Of a DNA stretch of 64,000 bases, positions 11,291 to 22,599 are shown in pieces. Origin of the DNA: Suillus spraguei (Eukaryota > Basidiomycota > Agaricomycetes > Boletales > Suillaceae); the NCBI GenBank assembly GCA_016800925.1, contig JABCPU010000157.1, forward strand, positions 1 to 64,000. The letters run 5' to 3'. The notes under the pieces were generated by a model that did no database searches, was not told the origin of the DNA, and saw only the letters and a list, made by a program, of their open reading frames with translations. Both the position numbers and the translations under genes were made by a program. Position 1 is the stretch's first letter. The number at the start of each line of letters is the position of its first letter.

Positions 11291-11806
11291 AAGCTTATAC
11301 TATCATTACAGGGAGCAGACTCGGAAAGAACGTCACCTCGGGAACAACAGATACGATTCAAAAGTACAATGACGTCTTCGATAGGCTTATGCAAAGCTTC
11401 TGGAACCAGGTTGCTTCCGATGTAGTCATACCCGTCCATGACATAGCTATACATGTCCATGATATGGGTAAGTGTTCGAACGTCCTCGTCACTTGGCATA
11501 TATTCACACCTTTTTAGAAGAAATCGGGCCTCGGCGGTATGATATTGCAGATGGCGCAGGACTAGATACCAGAAAAGAATGCCTTGAAGGGACGCGCACG
11601 GAAATCCTATCCCAGATCACGGACTGGGTCAGCAGAACTGGGGACAACGTTCCAGGCGTGCTGCGGATATCTGGCCCTGCAGGCAAAGACAAATCGGCCA
11701 TCGCCCTTTGGTCGGTGCTCTCTTTGTTGGTGCTCTCTTTGATTGGCGTTCGGGTTCCTGTTCGTGGACGCCAATGTCAAGAAAACACATCTCCTACTCT
11801 TGATTA
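11291..11806 (+). pseudogene. NACHT-type STAND NTPase, N-terminal fragment
   Basis: STAND NTPases act as signalling switches in fungal non-self recognition. Exon 1 (about 11,300-11,467) reads LGKNVTSGTTDTIQKYNDVF and continues DRLMQSFWNQVASDV; a GT-AG intron (about 11,468-11,517) leads to exon 2 with GLDTRKECLEGTRTEIL, then SQITDWVSRTGDNV, then the P-loop region LRISGPAGKDKSAIA. In agaricomycete NACHT proteins this P-loop normally reads GPAG-(A/K)-GKS, so the Gly before Lys has become Asp. The domain stops right after SAIA, where sequence becomes repetitive and then ends in a stop. No NACHT effector domain or repeats follow. A second decayed copy of exon 1 lies at 50,440-50,660. Confidence 0.72.
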
Positions 11807-11819
11807 AGGCGCGTCATTC

Positions 11820-12460
11820 TTGTCTGGTGTGGTCGCTACTTACGTGGCGGCCGTCAGGCCATCGCCCTTTTTAATGCAAATTAACATGAGGAGGAAATTA
11901 TGCGTGTCCAAAAATGCTGGAGGGCAAACTGTAACCAGCGAGACCGCCCTTCAGCTCCCACTCACTTACTACGGTCCAAGTGTGAGTGGTTTTGTTTGCA
12001 CATTCGTTTCTATGGCCGAAGAAATGTGCTTCAAGATAACTATACATTGTGTACTATACTGATGCCCTCACCTTCCAGATTCCCTCAGGCAGTACGGCGC
12101 TTGGACTTACGGTGGTCTCACCTCGCCAGCAGCTTCCACTTCCTCTCTAACGTCCTCTCCTACCGTGACATCTTCCACCTTCACCCCAACATCATCCTAT
12201 CTGCATCGTCTTCATCATCCTATCAGTCTACATCTACATCCCCTTCCACCTCTGCAACATCAAATCATTTTTTGAACGCAATTGCCTATGTCATACTAGG
12301 ACGACTACAGGGGCGCGGACGAAAGACCGTACACCATAGAATATGTGGACTCGAATTGGTTCAAATGAAAGCGGAGCAAACACGTAGAAGAAATGGAACT
12401 TGCGCGCATGCGTGCTAAGCTTGTTTTCCATTCTTCCTGTCGACAACTAACAATTAGTTC
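11820..12460 (+). other. Unrecognised, possibly captured, coding-like segment
   Basis: A plus-strand frame at 11,900-12,418 (172 codons) and overlapping frames have Ser/Thr/Pro-rich stretches around 12,150-12,260 (TSTSPSTSATS-like) but match no family I know. It sits between NACHT and XRN1 fragments and may be one more mosaic piece. Confidence 0.25.
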
Positions 12461-12888
12461 ATGTTAGTTCTTACGCGCCCTCAACGAGACATTTTTGATC
12501 AAGTACAGCAGTTTGTATTGCAAAACCCCAGGAAACCCTCACAGCACCGTACTGCGGCCCTGACAATGCCTAATACGTTTCCCGCTCGGGAACGGAAGTT
12601 CATCAGCACCCTGGCGGAGGAGTTGCATCTGTCGGTTACATGGGATGAGTACGATGAAGAGGATCAAAATCTTGTCACATGGCGGCTCCCAGGATTTTTG
12701 GACGAACCCTTGGCAGAAACTGATCCAGAGCAGGCTAACGGAGACAGTAATAGTGAGAGCGAGTAGGAAGATGTGGAGGAAGATGATGATGAAGGTAGGG
12801 CTGCAGTAGATCGAGTGTCAAAGAAATTCGACAAGGCCCCTGTGGTGGATGATGATGAAGAAGGTGGGGGTTTTGACGCACGACGCCT
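12461..12888 (+). pseudogene. 5'-3' exoribonuclease 1 (XRN1/Kem1) internal fragment
   Basis: XRN1 degrades decapped mRNA in the cytoplasm. This piece covers the conserved stretch TMPNTFPARERKFISTLAEE, then LHLSVTWDEYDEEDQNLV, TWRLPGFLDEPL, an acidic linker and VDRVSKKFDKAPVVDDDEE followed by GGGFDAR, all as in the basidiomycete enzyme between the first and second conserved nuclease segments. A TAG at 12,764 (after NSESE, where relatives continue with acidic residues) interrupts the frame. Immediately after GFDAR, where XRN1 should continue, the DNA is instead the antisense of an MFS transporter. Only a fragment of roughly 140 residues of a protein of about 1,400 is present. Confidence 0.78.
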
Positions 12889-13760
12889 ACGCCGACCAAA
12901 TCAAGGGACTTCCATTTTGCCCCTTTAGGCTTACGACTGCCTGCAGTCTCTCCGATTTGTGACGGTATCATGAAAATACAAATCAGCCGCGCATGCCACA
13001 AACCAGAAGACCCAATGGTAAGACACCCGTTGAACGAACATTGCAGAGACCACAAGACCGCCCACTATGTAAAGGAACTATGAGGGTTGTCTTACGATAT
13101 GCGGGATGCTCACTGTTGGCCACCGCACCACAGCCTGCAAAGAACCCTACTGCCCGAGCCTGTTCGAGTGGATCTGGAAATACCTTGACCAATAGTTTCA
13201 GAGCAGAGGGAATCGTCATCGCAGAAGCTAAGAAGTAACCTTCATCAGTCAGAACCAACACACCAGCGAGAATGATCACCTATTCCAGTGATTGCTCTCA
13301 GAACAAGGATAGGAACTGTGGTGTAAACGAATCCTGCGCACAACGAGAGGATACCAAGAGTGGACACTCCTCCAATGAATACAGTTTCTATGAACCATTA
13401 GATTAGCATGTACGTCAGGTATGCTAGGCAGCACAGTACTAACTTGGGTTGTATACGTCACTGAGACGGCCACTCTAAAACTATGCATTGAAGTGCAAAT
13501 CAGGACTTTACGGGATGGACACGCACGATAAGTAGGAATGATGAAAAAGTTAATCGGAACCCACTAAACACCCAAGTGGATTGAATTTTAGTCATACCCA
13601 TGGATGCCTCAAGTGCAGGAATCGCAGATAAGAGAGCCGACATACTCAAGGTATCTATAAATTGAGTAAGACAGAACATGACTAACAAAATGAGTTTGCG
13701 GGCAAGAGAAAGCCTTTGGGGTTCATGAATATTCGTGGAGAGGGGCAGAAGTGATGACAT
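12889..13760 (-). pseudogene. MFS drug:H+ antiporter (DHA14-like), N-terminal half
   Basis: Multi-pass plasma-membrane transporter family. From ATG at 13,760: hydrophilic start, then TM1 (LARKLILLVMFCLTQFIDTL), SALLSAIPALEASMG, STWVFSGFRLTFSSFLLI, an intron, SGRLSDVYNP (the family's loop between TM2 and TM3), an intron, VFIGGVSTLGILSLCAGFV, an intron, SAMTIPSALKLLVKVFPD then GFFAGCGAVAN, an intron, and FLYIVGGLVVSAMFVQRVSY followed by HWVFWFVA. It continues to WKSLDLVGVGVV and stops being MFS at about 12,889. Four GT-AG introns of about 40-55 bp keep the frame, and I saw no nonsense codon. The C-terminal half is absent, so it cannot make a complete 12-14-helix carrier. Confidence 0.8.
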
Positions 13761-13999
13761 TGTCCTGAAAAAATGCAGACAACATTGAAACGTTGCAGAC
13801 TATGTCGCAGTATTATAGTGAGATAGGTCAGGGACGTACTAGCTCGCGAATGGCAATCGAGCCAGACCCTGAGACATGCTGCGAAGCTCTCAACCATCGG
13901 AGGCGAATGGCTGGATGCTTATTTACTAATCGAGCCAGAATCCTGCGGGCTGAGGGCTTGAAGTACGGCGCGAAGCTCAGAACGTGGGCCTCGCGATTG
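13761..13999. other. Upstream side of the MFS fragment
   Basis: Probably the promoter-side flank carried along with the MFS fragment. Open frames here on both strands show no recognisable protein. Confidence 0.3.
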
Positions 14000-14857
14000 T
14001 CAAAAGAAGCAGAATTCTTCTGGAAAGATTCCAGAGTCTGAACCCTGCTTACGGGAGCCTTCCAGAGGCCTATATATAAATATATGATTCAATGAAATCA
14101 TCGAACGCTTGTATGATGGCCTGGTACCGTGACGAGCTGCAAAAGGTTTGTGTAATACGAAAGTTTGAAAAGGATTTATGAGAGGCATACCAGAGTTCAA
14201 CTTGATCATTCGATGGGTCTTTGCAGCGAGTCCGAGGCAGGATGTACCATTACGATGCCTGCGTACTTGTATTCTTGAGCCGTGGCTTCGCCTTCAGCTC
14301 GGACAGGATATGTGATTCTAGCCGAAACCCGAGAGGAACTTTGGATCAAGTCGTGGAGTCGGACTACGTGACAAAATTGACAAACAGCCGAATACTTGGT
14401 GAGAACCAACACGTATATTGCAGGTCCTCCTCAGTGAAAAGCGGCAAGAAAGGAATCACGGCGCGAATTAAGGCCTGATATATGTCCATCGCGGCCACTG
14501 CTGACAATTCTATATGGAGAAACCTTGTCGTAAAGGTCTGGTGGGCAATCTGTCCAGTACAAGATGAACAAATAGAGCAGAAAGCGATACATCTACACAC
14601 CTCGAAGAGCAAAACGATCTGGTGTTAGGGGTCAAAAGTAGTTATTGAGTCTTGCTTCTGTCAAGCCGATCGAGAATTCTAACACTTACATTACGTAGAG
14701 CGTCAGGATAGTACGCTTTCTCAGAACCCAACCAGTTCTTCAGCTTATTGGCAGTGTTTATATACTCGTTGACGTCTTTTGATGCGAGCCTGGTTGCAAA
14801 GACCGGGAAAATCTTCGCGTTGTCGGCGACGGCAGTCTGTGGACGAGAACTCATGAA
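14000..14857 (-). CDS. Unrecognised spliced gene or gene fragment
   Basis: A likely first exon begins near 14,854 with MSSRPQTAVADNAKIFPVFA and continues to NTANKLKNWLGSEKAYYPDA before a GT near 14,693. Downstream minus-strand frames hold LHDLIQSSSRVSARITYPVR and GEATAQEYKYAGIVMVHPAS, which have the look of real coding sequence, but the joins between them are not clear. I do not recognise the family. Given its neighbours it is probably another truncated piece. Confidence 0.35.
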
Positions 14858-15120
14858 GTCCTTGGATGCTGATGAAGCCGCAGAAAGCTGTTGGACTACA
14901 CGGAATTGACTATCTGTAAAATATTTAAAGGCTTAGACGCCCCATCAACCTTGCGGTCGTTATAGTTGTCATATCAAGTTGTGGCTCGCAGGTACAACAT
15001 GTACAGCTGCAACAAAGGCAAACAGTCTCATTGTCGGCATACTTTCTACTTTATGTAATTACGAATACTGAACATATATTCTATGTATCGTTTTCCTTGT
15101 TCACGCTGCGTCGTCAACAA
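14858..15120. other. Intergenic, 3' flank of the GMP synthase pseudogene
   Basis: No coding feature is recognised between the stop codon of the GMP synthase copy and the unrecognised fragment to the left. It probably includes 3' untranslated sequence carried with the fragment. Confidence 0.35.
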
Positions 15121-16990
15121 TCATAGCCACTCCACAGTCTAAAAAATGAAATCAACCTTAACTCGGATGAGACAAAATGACAGGACTTACAGCAGGGGGC
15201 TTCGAAGATATATCATAAGTGACACGATTGATCCCACTTACTTCGTTAGACGATATCCGACGCAAGACTTCGGGAGGGAACGCATACCTTGAAAATCAAG
15301 TTAGCATCGAACAGGACTAAAAAGTAAGACAAAACATACCAATCGGCAGTCATGAAGTCTTCCGACGTCACCGCCCTCAGAGCAATTACCTGTGTGATAT
15401 GTTAAGGCAGTAAAAGAGTGTGTGTCGTCCTCCAAACCTGCTCGTATGTGCGCTTGTCACCCATCACGCCTACAGCTTTCACCGGAAGCAAGATGGCCAT
15501 GGCCTGGCTAATTTGATTGTAGAGGTTCGCCTTGCGGATCTCCTCGATATAAATATGATCCGCTTGTTGCAGGATCTTCACTTGTTCGCGTGTGACGGGA
15601 CCCAAGATTCGAATGGCCAGACCAGGACCTGGGAAAGGATGACGTTGACCCAGAGGTGCTGGTATCGACAGCAGTCTCCCAAGTGCACGGACTTCATCTA
15701 CGTAGAACGGTGAGTGTAATCAATAATATGGGATTCCACCATTCGAACCTTTGAAGAGCTCGCGTAGGGGTTCAATTAACTTCAACTTCATGTCCTTGAG
15801 AAGCCCACCGACATTGTGATGTGTCTTTATGGTTGCACTAGGGCCCTTAAAGCTGATGCTCTCGATGACATCTGGGTAAAGTGTTCCTTGCAACAGCCAT
15901 TCAATCTTCCCCTTTGCCTCCGCTCCATTATCTTCCTTCTCGGGAGCTTCCTCGATCTTCGACGCTTCTGTCTGGAAAAAAACGTTGATGAACGTGTTCC
16001 CAATAATCTTACGTTTTTGCTCCGGATCTTTGACACCATGAAGTCGGGAGAGGAAGAGCTCAGAGGCATCCACCACGGTCAGGTTGACGCCAAGATCTTT
16101 ATTCAGCATGTCGTTGACTTGTTGTGCTTCGTTCAGACGAAGCACGCCGTTGTCCACCATGATTGCATGGAATCTGGTATGCGAGTAAGATACAAGTCAC
16201 GAAAAGAACGTAGGGGCGCACCTGTCGCCGATTGCTTCGTGCATTAACTTGGCTGCAACAGTGCTGTCGACGCCTCCGCTGACTGCGCCGATCACACGTC
16301 CTTTCGGGCCACATATCTCTCGGATGCGAACGATTTCCTTGCCAATAAATCCCTCCTGCAATCACTGTGAACATGACAATAAACGTAGCACCGTGATTAC
16401 TTCACCATTGTCCAGTTTGGTCGGCATTGGCATATATTCAACACAAATCGACCAATGAGCTGCCTTCCCTGCGGTGAATGTGTCACCTCTGGATGTAACT
16501 GAATGCCATAAATTGACTTGGAGTTATGTGCGATGGCGGCATAAGGAGCAGTGTTCGTCCGTCAGATGACATGGAAGTCAGGAGGCATAACAGACAGTTG
16601 ATCTCCGTGTGACATCCAGACCTTATCGCAAGTCAACTCGGCTTATGACAGACGAAACGAAAAACACGCACTTGCATCTGATCGCCGAGTCTTCGAACAG
16701 GGCATCGACGGAATTTCCAGATCCACTGGACCTGCTAATCTGAACCTCTGCAAGCCCGTAATAGCGATGATTGCATTTTGCTACCTGTCCCTTATAATTA
16801 CAGCAGAGCTCCTGGATCCTGCGTGAGTTAGTGTCCACCATGATGCTCGAGAAAACCAGACCTGGAGGCCATAACGGATACCAAGGATAGGAACACCCAG
16901 AGTGTAGATACCAGGGTCCGCGTGAGGTGCATCGTCGTCGTACACAGAGTATGGAGATCCGGAAAGGATGATCCCTGGAATTTTGCGTCA
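15121..16990 (-). pseudogene. guaA: GMP synthase (glutamine-hydrolysing), inactivated
   Basis: The enzyme converts XMP to GMP using glutamine in purine synthesis. The copy keeps most of the glutaminase domain, the ATP-pyrophosphatase domain with an intact P-loop ([16 protein letters not shown]), [24 protein letters not shown], the dimerisation domain ([20 protein letters not shown]) and the true C-terminus SSKPPATVEWL with stop at 15,121. Several short GT-AG introns are preserved. Lesions: the N-terminus before about 16,990 is missing; in the nucleophile motif GICYGLQ the Cys codon is CGT (GIRYGLQ); the frame breaks right after GLQ; and TGA replaces the expected Gly codon in [14 protein letters not shown]. 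His and Glu of the glutaminase triad (LHPEVTHSP) remain. The left arm of the gene is normal, so decay is concentrated in the glutaminase half. Confidence 0.88.
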
Positions 16991-17089
16991 GAAACGTGTT
17001 TCCATTGAGAGCAGGGACGGTGACGAGTACAGGGGCGTAGTCGAGAAAACATATAGATAGGGCTCCGCCCCACAGGACAATAAACAATG
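16991..17089. other. Junction between GMP synthase fragment and dispersed repeat
   Basis: The GMP synthase N-terminus should lie here but does not. The sequence is AT-rich and unrecognised. Confidence 0.35.
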
Positions 17090-17720
17090 ATTAAAAAAAT
17101 TTTAAAAAACACAGATCCAGACAATGCTCGCCACCAGTGCAGTGCATGACCCAGGTTCATCCTTGTAGTGCCTGGCTAGACTCAGCATAGGACTTACACC
17201 AAGCCATGTTCTGTTGATGGATATCAGGGTGGCTTGTCAGCCAGGTCCAACTCCCCTTGGCAGGAGAGGTGAAGGCAGCACGCACATATCTGAATGGCTT
17301 CAGTTCACGCACCAACCTGGCAGGGAGGCATTTGCAAGGCCAGACAACATATCATTCATGACGAAACACAAGTTTGCCATGATCTCAGTAGGAATCATGG
17401 CACAATGCCTCCCTGCGAAAAATAGTCGGACAAATATATGAATACATGAGACCACAACCGCCTTGCCTGCTCAGTCATGTCTGACTGGAACACCCTCCCT
17501 TGACAGGAAAAGGTCACATGGTGCACAAATATATCTGGATGACTCTAGAGCCCACATCCCTTGTCAGGGGGGCGTCCATATTGCAACCACGCTCAGACAT
17601 AGGATGTTTTGGAAGATGGAAGGAAAGGTTGAAGGTGAAGTAAGCAAATATAAACAAATCCTCAGGGCCAAACAAGGCAATACAAAAACCACATAGGAAA
17701 CTACATTGCAATAACAAGTT
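17090..17720. repeat. Dispersed repeat D1, copy 1
   Basis: A 500-600-bp family also found at 23,490-23,960, 42,625-43,095, 45,835-46,390 and 52,240-52,500, in both orientations. Landmarks are CATGGTGCACAAATATATCT, TCATGTCTGACTGGAACA, GGGGGCGTCCATATTGCAAC and GGCCAAACAAGG. Copies share a near-open frame (about 77 codons, GAQIYLDDSRAH), but it is broken in some. I see no terminal inverted repeats I can define. It is probably a non-autonomous element or the remains of one. Confidence 0.75.
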
Positions 17721-17765
17721 TCAACACTGGCATGAGTGGTAGTCAGAGTGAACGATTATAGAGCT

Positions 17766-18664
17766 ACCTTCGCGCTTGAGTCTGGAGATGATATGTATTA
17801 GTGAGTGTCATTTCGGGGCAGAACGGATGCGCTGACCTGATGACATCGATAGAAGTACCGCCGAGTTCGAAGAAGTTATCGCTCGCCAACGTCTCACTTT
17901 CCGCGAGATTGAAGATGCCAGCATATATCTTGGCAAGCGCCTTCTCCGTCTCGCTGGACGGGGCGACAAACGTAGCCCCACGTGCCTCGCTGAGAAGCTC
18001 ATCAGAGCGGGCAATGTGCTTCGCAAGTGGGCCTTGCTTGAACAGACTCGTCAGACGCGCACAAGGCAGTTCACCCAGAGTCGTCTTTTCCATCTGGTTC
18101 ACAGGAATCGGAACGATGAACTGAAGTGGCAGGGTGACCATTGTCACAGATATCACGAATGGCCCGATGCGTGGCAAAGAGCTTCGCGGAAGCGTCTGCT
18201 CCATTGAGGTCGAACATTGGCGAGTGGAAAATGATGAATTCTTCAGTCTCCTGACTAGGAGCACAGTCCGGAGCTGCAGCGAGGAACGAGGGTGTGACCC
18301 CCTCCGCTGTCCGTAGGTGGGTCTCAAGCTCAGGGATACCATACGAGACACCATGAACGACGACGGTGTCCTTGATACGACCGCTAAGGCACATGACACC
18401 ATTCTTGATGATCCCAACATTGCCGGTACGGTACCGCCCTCCACGAAACTGGAGGGCGTAGCCTCGGCATTGTTGTAGTACCGTACGAAGACCATCGGCC
18501 TGCGAACTTGGAGCTCGCCGCTCTCCGTCGCGACGCAGAGTGGCACTGTTTGTGGGGTCGACGATGCGCATCTCGCAACCATTGATGGGTCGCCCAAGGT
18601 CAAGGAACTCGTGAGCAGGCTCTGTTGCCAGGGCATCAACAGGGTTGTAAATGCATCCCGCACT
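17766..18664 (-). pseudogene. Adenylation-carrier fragment of an NRPS/PKS-like enzyme
   Basis: Adenylate-forming domains activate carboxylic acids and load them on a phosphopantetheine carrier. The order here is NPVDALATEPAHEFLDLGRP, MRIVDPTN, ATESGELQV and YYNNAEAT, YRTGNVGIIKNGVMCLSGRI (core motifs around the hinge), KDTVVVHGVSYGIPELE, NQMEKTTLG, a linker, then the carrier domain ending FFELGGTSIDVIR, in which Ser would receive the cofactor in a GG(T/D/H)S motif. After an intron the frame reads LKREG and is cut by repeat D1. The protein can be followed only by changing frame about three times (near 18,540, 18,430 and 18,150), so it is a pseudogene. Everything upstream of the last third of the adenylation domain is absent. 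Confidence 0.75.
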
Positions 18665-18689
18665 ATAGAAAATTAATCAGTTTATATTA

Positions 18690-19665
<976 letters not shown>

Positions 19666-19689
19666 TCCCAGTGGAGATTGCATGTCCGA

Positions 19690-20160
19690 TAAGGCCAGAA
19701 ACCTTCGGTTCTTTTGTTGTTTGCTATTTTTTTGCTATTGAATGGCGTGATTTCGCTTAATCTTGGGCGTTGGTTTAGGCGAAAACCTCGTTCAGACTTG
19801 GTTTCATTTTGCATGATTTTGCTTGACTTGTTGTCGTAGTCTCTTGTCATTGTATTGCTTGACTTGCTGTGGTATCGTATCGTAGCGTATTGTATTCCTT
19901 ATCCTTGTCTTGACTATCGTATGGTATCGTAGTCTGTCGCGTTTCTTATCCTCGTCTTGACTATGGTATTCCTGGTCAAAACCTTGTTCAGACTTTGCTT
20001 GACTTTGCTTGATTTTTGTTTAATCTGAGGCGTAGCTTTAGGCGAAAACCTCGTTCAGACTGGGCTTGATTTTACTTGATTTTTGCTATTTTTTTGCTAA
20101 TGAATTGTATGGTATTCCTTGACTATTGTATAGTACCGAGAACCGAGACACCGAGACAAT
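19690..20160. repeat. Dispersed repeat cluster, core GCGTAGCTTTAGGCG (right flank)
   Basis: Degenerate copies of the sequence seen at 8,070-8,350 and in the 905-bp satellite, including GGTTTAGGCGAAAACCTCGT (about 19,770), GTAGCTTTAGGCGAAAACCT (about 20,033) and a CCGAGAACCGAGACACCGAG tail (about 20,136) that is also present at 5,490 and 6,400. It is in the same orientation as the left cluster, so the two flank the gene-fragment mosaic as direct repeats. Confidence 0.85.
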
Positions 20161-20229
20161 ACATTTTCAAAATTCGAATATCTCGAGATAACCTGTTCCT
20201 AAAGCGAACCCACTTACATAATACCTATA

Positions 20230-20850
20230 TAATGAGACAGACATTTTCGGAGCCTGCTCTAATTTGTTTATGTAGTTGTGAATCTTGGCTTCTGAAGCTT
20301 GTCGTGTGGCATAGACAATCTTCTGTTTGCATCAAGTTTGTATCTTTGAATTAGAACGATGCGACTTAGATTGGGGTGATTAAACGAGGAAAACAAATTT
20401 GTGTCCCTCATTAAATCACCGGAAGCTACTGCAGGTCAACTCTTGCGCGCATGGACCAGCCTTTTGAATGATGCGACCTTACCTTGGGCCGACTTCACAA
20501 AGGAGACGAGTTTAAGCAACCAAATTTGTATCCCTTGTCAAATCACCCTAGGGGTCAGCCCTGGACCAGCCTTTTTATACTCCACATGAACCATTCTGGT
20601 CCCACGAAGAACCACCGGACCTTCTCTGGGATGGCTTCTTATTTGTCTTTTTCAGCCAATCATTGGAAAATGATATACATTCATGCTTCTTGTTTCCCCC
20701 AAAGTGCGCTGGCGCAGTTCCGGAACCCGGAATTTAGTTCTCCCAGAGGTCTGTTGCCCAGTTAATCCATGGGTTGTCTGCGCTCTACCACAACATCCAT
20801 ATCCGTCATTCCATCTGCCCAGAATGACCGCTATCGTCGATCATACTCTC
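20230..20850. repeat. Dispersed repeat D2, copy 1
   Basis: A roughly 620-bp sequence beginning around GAGACAGACATTTTCGGAGC and running through GCTACTGCAGGTCAACTCTT, ACCACCGGACCTTCTCTGGG and GTTCCGGAACCCGGAATTTA. The same order of landmarks occurs at 63,125-63,795 in the same orientation, with moderate divergence. No coding capacity is obvious. Confidence 0.8.
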
Positions 20851-20879
20851 GGTAGGCAATGCTGGAAGTAGCTAAAACG

Positions 20880-21296
20880 CAAGCAGGAAAAATAGTTGTG
20901 CATACCCTCATCACAGTGATTCATGCTATTCAACTCGTTGGACAATGTTAGGTCACGCATGAGACCACGCTTACTGAGCCAGAAGATAGATGCGACAGAA
21001 CCAGCAAAGAAAATGCCTTCGACAGCAGTGAAGGCGACCAAGCGCCGATCAGATATCCACTTCAGTAGCCAATCGCCCTTGCGCTTGACACAAGATCCAG
21101 GAATAGCACCCATGGCATCAAAGAGGTATTCAAACAGTGCAGAAGGCTCATCGCGTGGCATCCCCTGTCGAGATTCCCGCCGATACCAGACTCGGTAAAT
21201 TCCAGTCGACGGTTTACTATGGCTTACTGTGTGTTTGCTAGATGCCATGTCTAAGCCGGTTCCATTCTGCGAAAACTTTTCTATTACAATGGGCAT
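20880..21296 (-). pseudogene. Ribonucleotide reductase small subunit (R2), fragment
   Basis: R2 houses the diiron-tyrosyl radical cofactor for making deoxyribonucleotides. The core [17 protein letters not shown] then [37 protein letters not shown] and [14 protein letters not shown] matches the helices carrying iron ligands (Glu of AVEG; Glu and His of DEGMH). The usual residues between DRR and LVAF (STFAER-like) are missing, and a few residues are inserted before CDEG. Sequence before about 21,140 in the protein's N-terminal direction and after CLRF is not R2. It lies just outside the right GCGTAGC repeat cluster but looks like the same class of captured fragment. Confidence 0.72.
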
Positions 21297-21540
21297 CTCA
21301 TCCCACCATTATTGTCACGCCCCAGTGACAACGGTCAAGCTTGTGCTTGAAATCAGTGAATCTGGCTGGTCGAAGGTACAGTTGGGTTAGTTATGTGACA
21401 GAGTCCGGGGCCGCGATGACCGTGAATGATGCAGAGACAGGACAGCAAACGGGGATGACATGACAGACTGTAACGGTACTGATGATGGTACCGTTATGCT
21501 TTAAGTTGTTATGAGCGATTATTGTCTTACGGTTCATTCG

Positions 21541-21790
21541 GAATGCCTCGGAAACCCAAGTTCATTCCAGCACCTTCTCGTCTATCTGGCATACTGAAGG
21601 AACTGAATCAGGAGCCAATATTATCCCTGACCGGTCTACTGTGGATAAGCTTGAAGCTGGCCGCACGAAACGATAACTTCGGAGCACGGTATGCTAGTAC
21701 AAGGCTGCTGCTGAAGCAGCTGGTCTACCCATTCTTCCAGGCGAGGAAAAGGAACGCTTAGCACTGCTCAGAAACGGACTCAAAAATTGA
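21541..21790 (+). pseudogene. Possible mitochondrial ribosomal protein (L51/S25/B8-type)
   Basis: Begins MPRKPKFIPAPSRLSGILKE then LNQEPILSLTGL, followed by LKLAARNDNFGARY, close to what I remember of fungal small mitochondrial ribosomal proteins with an L51/S25/CI-B8 fold (motif LAARNDHFGARHF). After GARY the similar sequence is lost. The end AAEAAGLPILPGEEKERLAL then LRNGLKN-stop at 21,788-21,790 is in another frame and looks like the true C-terminus, which implies an internal deletion. The upstream 200 bp may be its promoter. The assignment is tentative. Confidence 0.4.
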
Positions 21791-22159
21791 GTACACGCAG
21801 CCCAAAGAATCTGGAAGTCATGGTGGAAAATATGTTGTCATCACCCGAGCGCCCAAAGACTGGAGCTGCTGTCATACTACCCTAGCCACGCGGCACTTTC
21901 TTATTTCAGCTATTAGGGACATGCATATATTACAAAAACTATCCTAAACTCATCATACTGGTGAATTTTACACAGAAAATGAACCGCCATCCGGCGAACC
22001 ATCCAGCAATCAACACAACTGCCGACAAATCATCAAGAGTGGCGCCTCCCATCTGGATATAACGCAAGCCATTCTTGATAATGGATGGGAGTGGAGGGGG
22101 CAAATGAGGCAGAGCTAGCGCTAACAAAGCCCGGGGGTAGATCGACTGAGGATGTGATT
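21791..22159. other. No gene seen
   Basis: Unique sequence between the last mosaic fragment and the edge of the giant inverted repeat. Nothing recognisable on either strand. Confidence 0.4.
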
Positions 22160-22234
22160 AAGTTTCTTCTGAACTGCATGATACAATGTTGGAGAGAGAG
22201 AGAATGTATATCAGCTATAGATTTTCGTCCCGAG
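22160..22234 (+). repeat. 75-bp direct duplicate at the palindrome edge
   Basis: This stretch, from GTTTCTTCTGAACTGCATGA to ATTTTCGTCCCGAG, repeats 22,710-22,784 inside the left arm in the same orientation. At 22,784 the arm continues TATCAG, whereas here it switches to arm end sequence GCGTCTGG. It marks a rearranged junction and not a gene. Confidence 0.85.
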
Positions 22235-22343
22235 GCGTCTGGAATGCATGAAGGAAGCTAGCAGGAATGCCAAGTGCAGGTGCAGAGAATTGGAGGGACG
22301 GCTACAATACATCAACAGGCGTCTGGGGAATGACTGTATCTAG
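22235..22343 (+). pseudogene. Truncated 3' end of the chimeric coiled-coil gene
   Basis: Mirror of 44,350-44,242. It encodes only the last 36 residues (RLECMKEASRNAKCRCRELE, then GRLQYINRRLGNDCI) of the complete gene in the right arm. It has no start, promoter or upstream exons because the arm ends at 22,235. Confidence 0.85.
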
Positions 22344-22599
22344 TGCTTGCTATATGTTTTCCGGTTGTCTATTGTTAGATTTATACTGTTGGAAATGCAG
22401 AGAGAGTGTTTTCTAATGGCTGATAGCCCAATACGTTACGGCCTGGACAGCTGCCATATAAACAGAGTGTGTTTCTCAGTTCGTTTCTGTGTGTGGTGTG
22501 GTACCGATGTGACACAATAGTGACCAGCAGTGACTCCTTTGCGACGATCTTCGCCACAAAACAAGCATTTCTATAAGACAACTCCCAGCGTTCTATCAT

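Noticed and set aside
17764..18663. A single 299-residue protein at the adenylation-carrier locus
   Set aside because: Its middle third is out of frame with the conserved domain, which continues in another frame; the open frame is accidental across indels.
20841..21296. An intact 151-residue ribonucleotide reductase
   Set aside because: Only about 70 residues match R2; the ends of the frame are unrelated and a conserved segment is missing.
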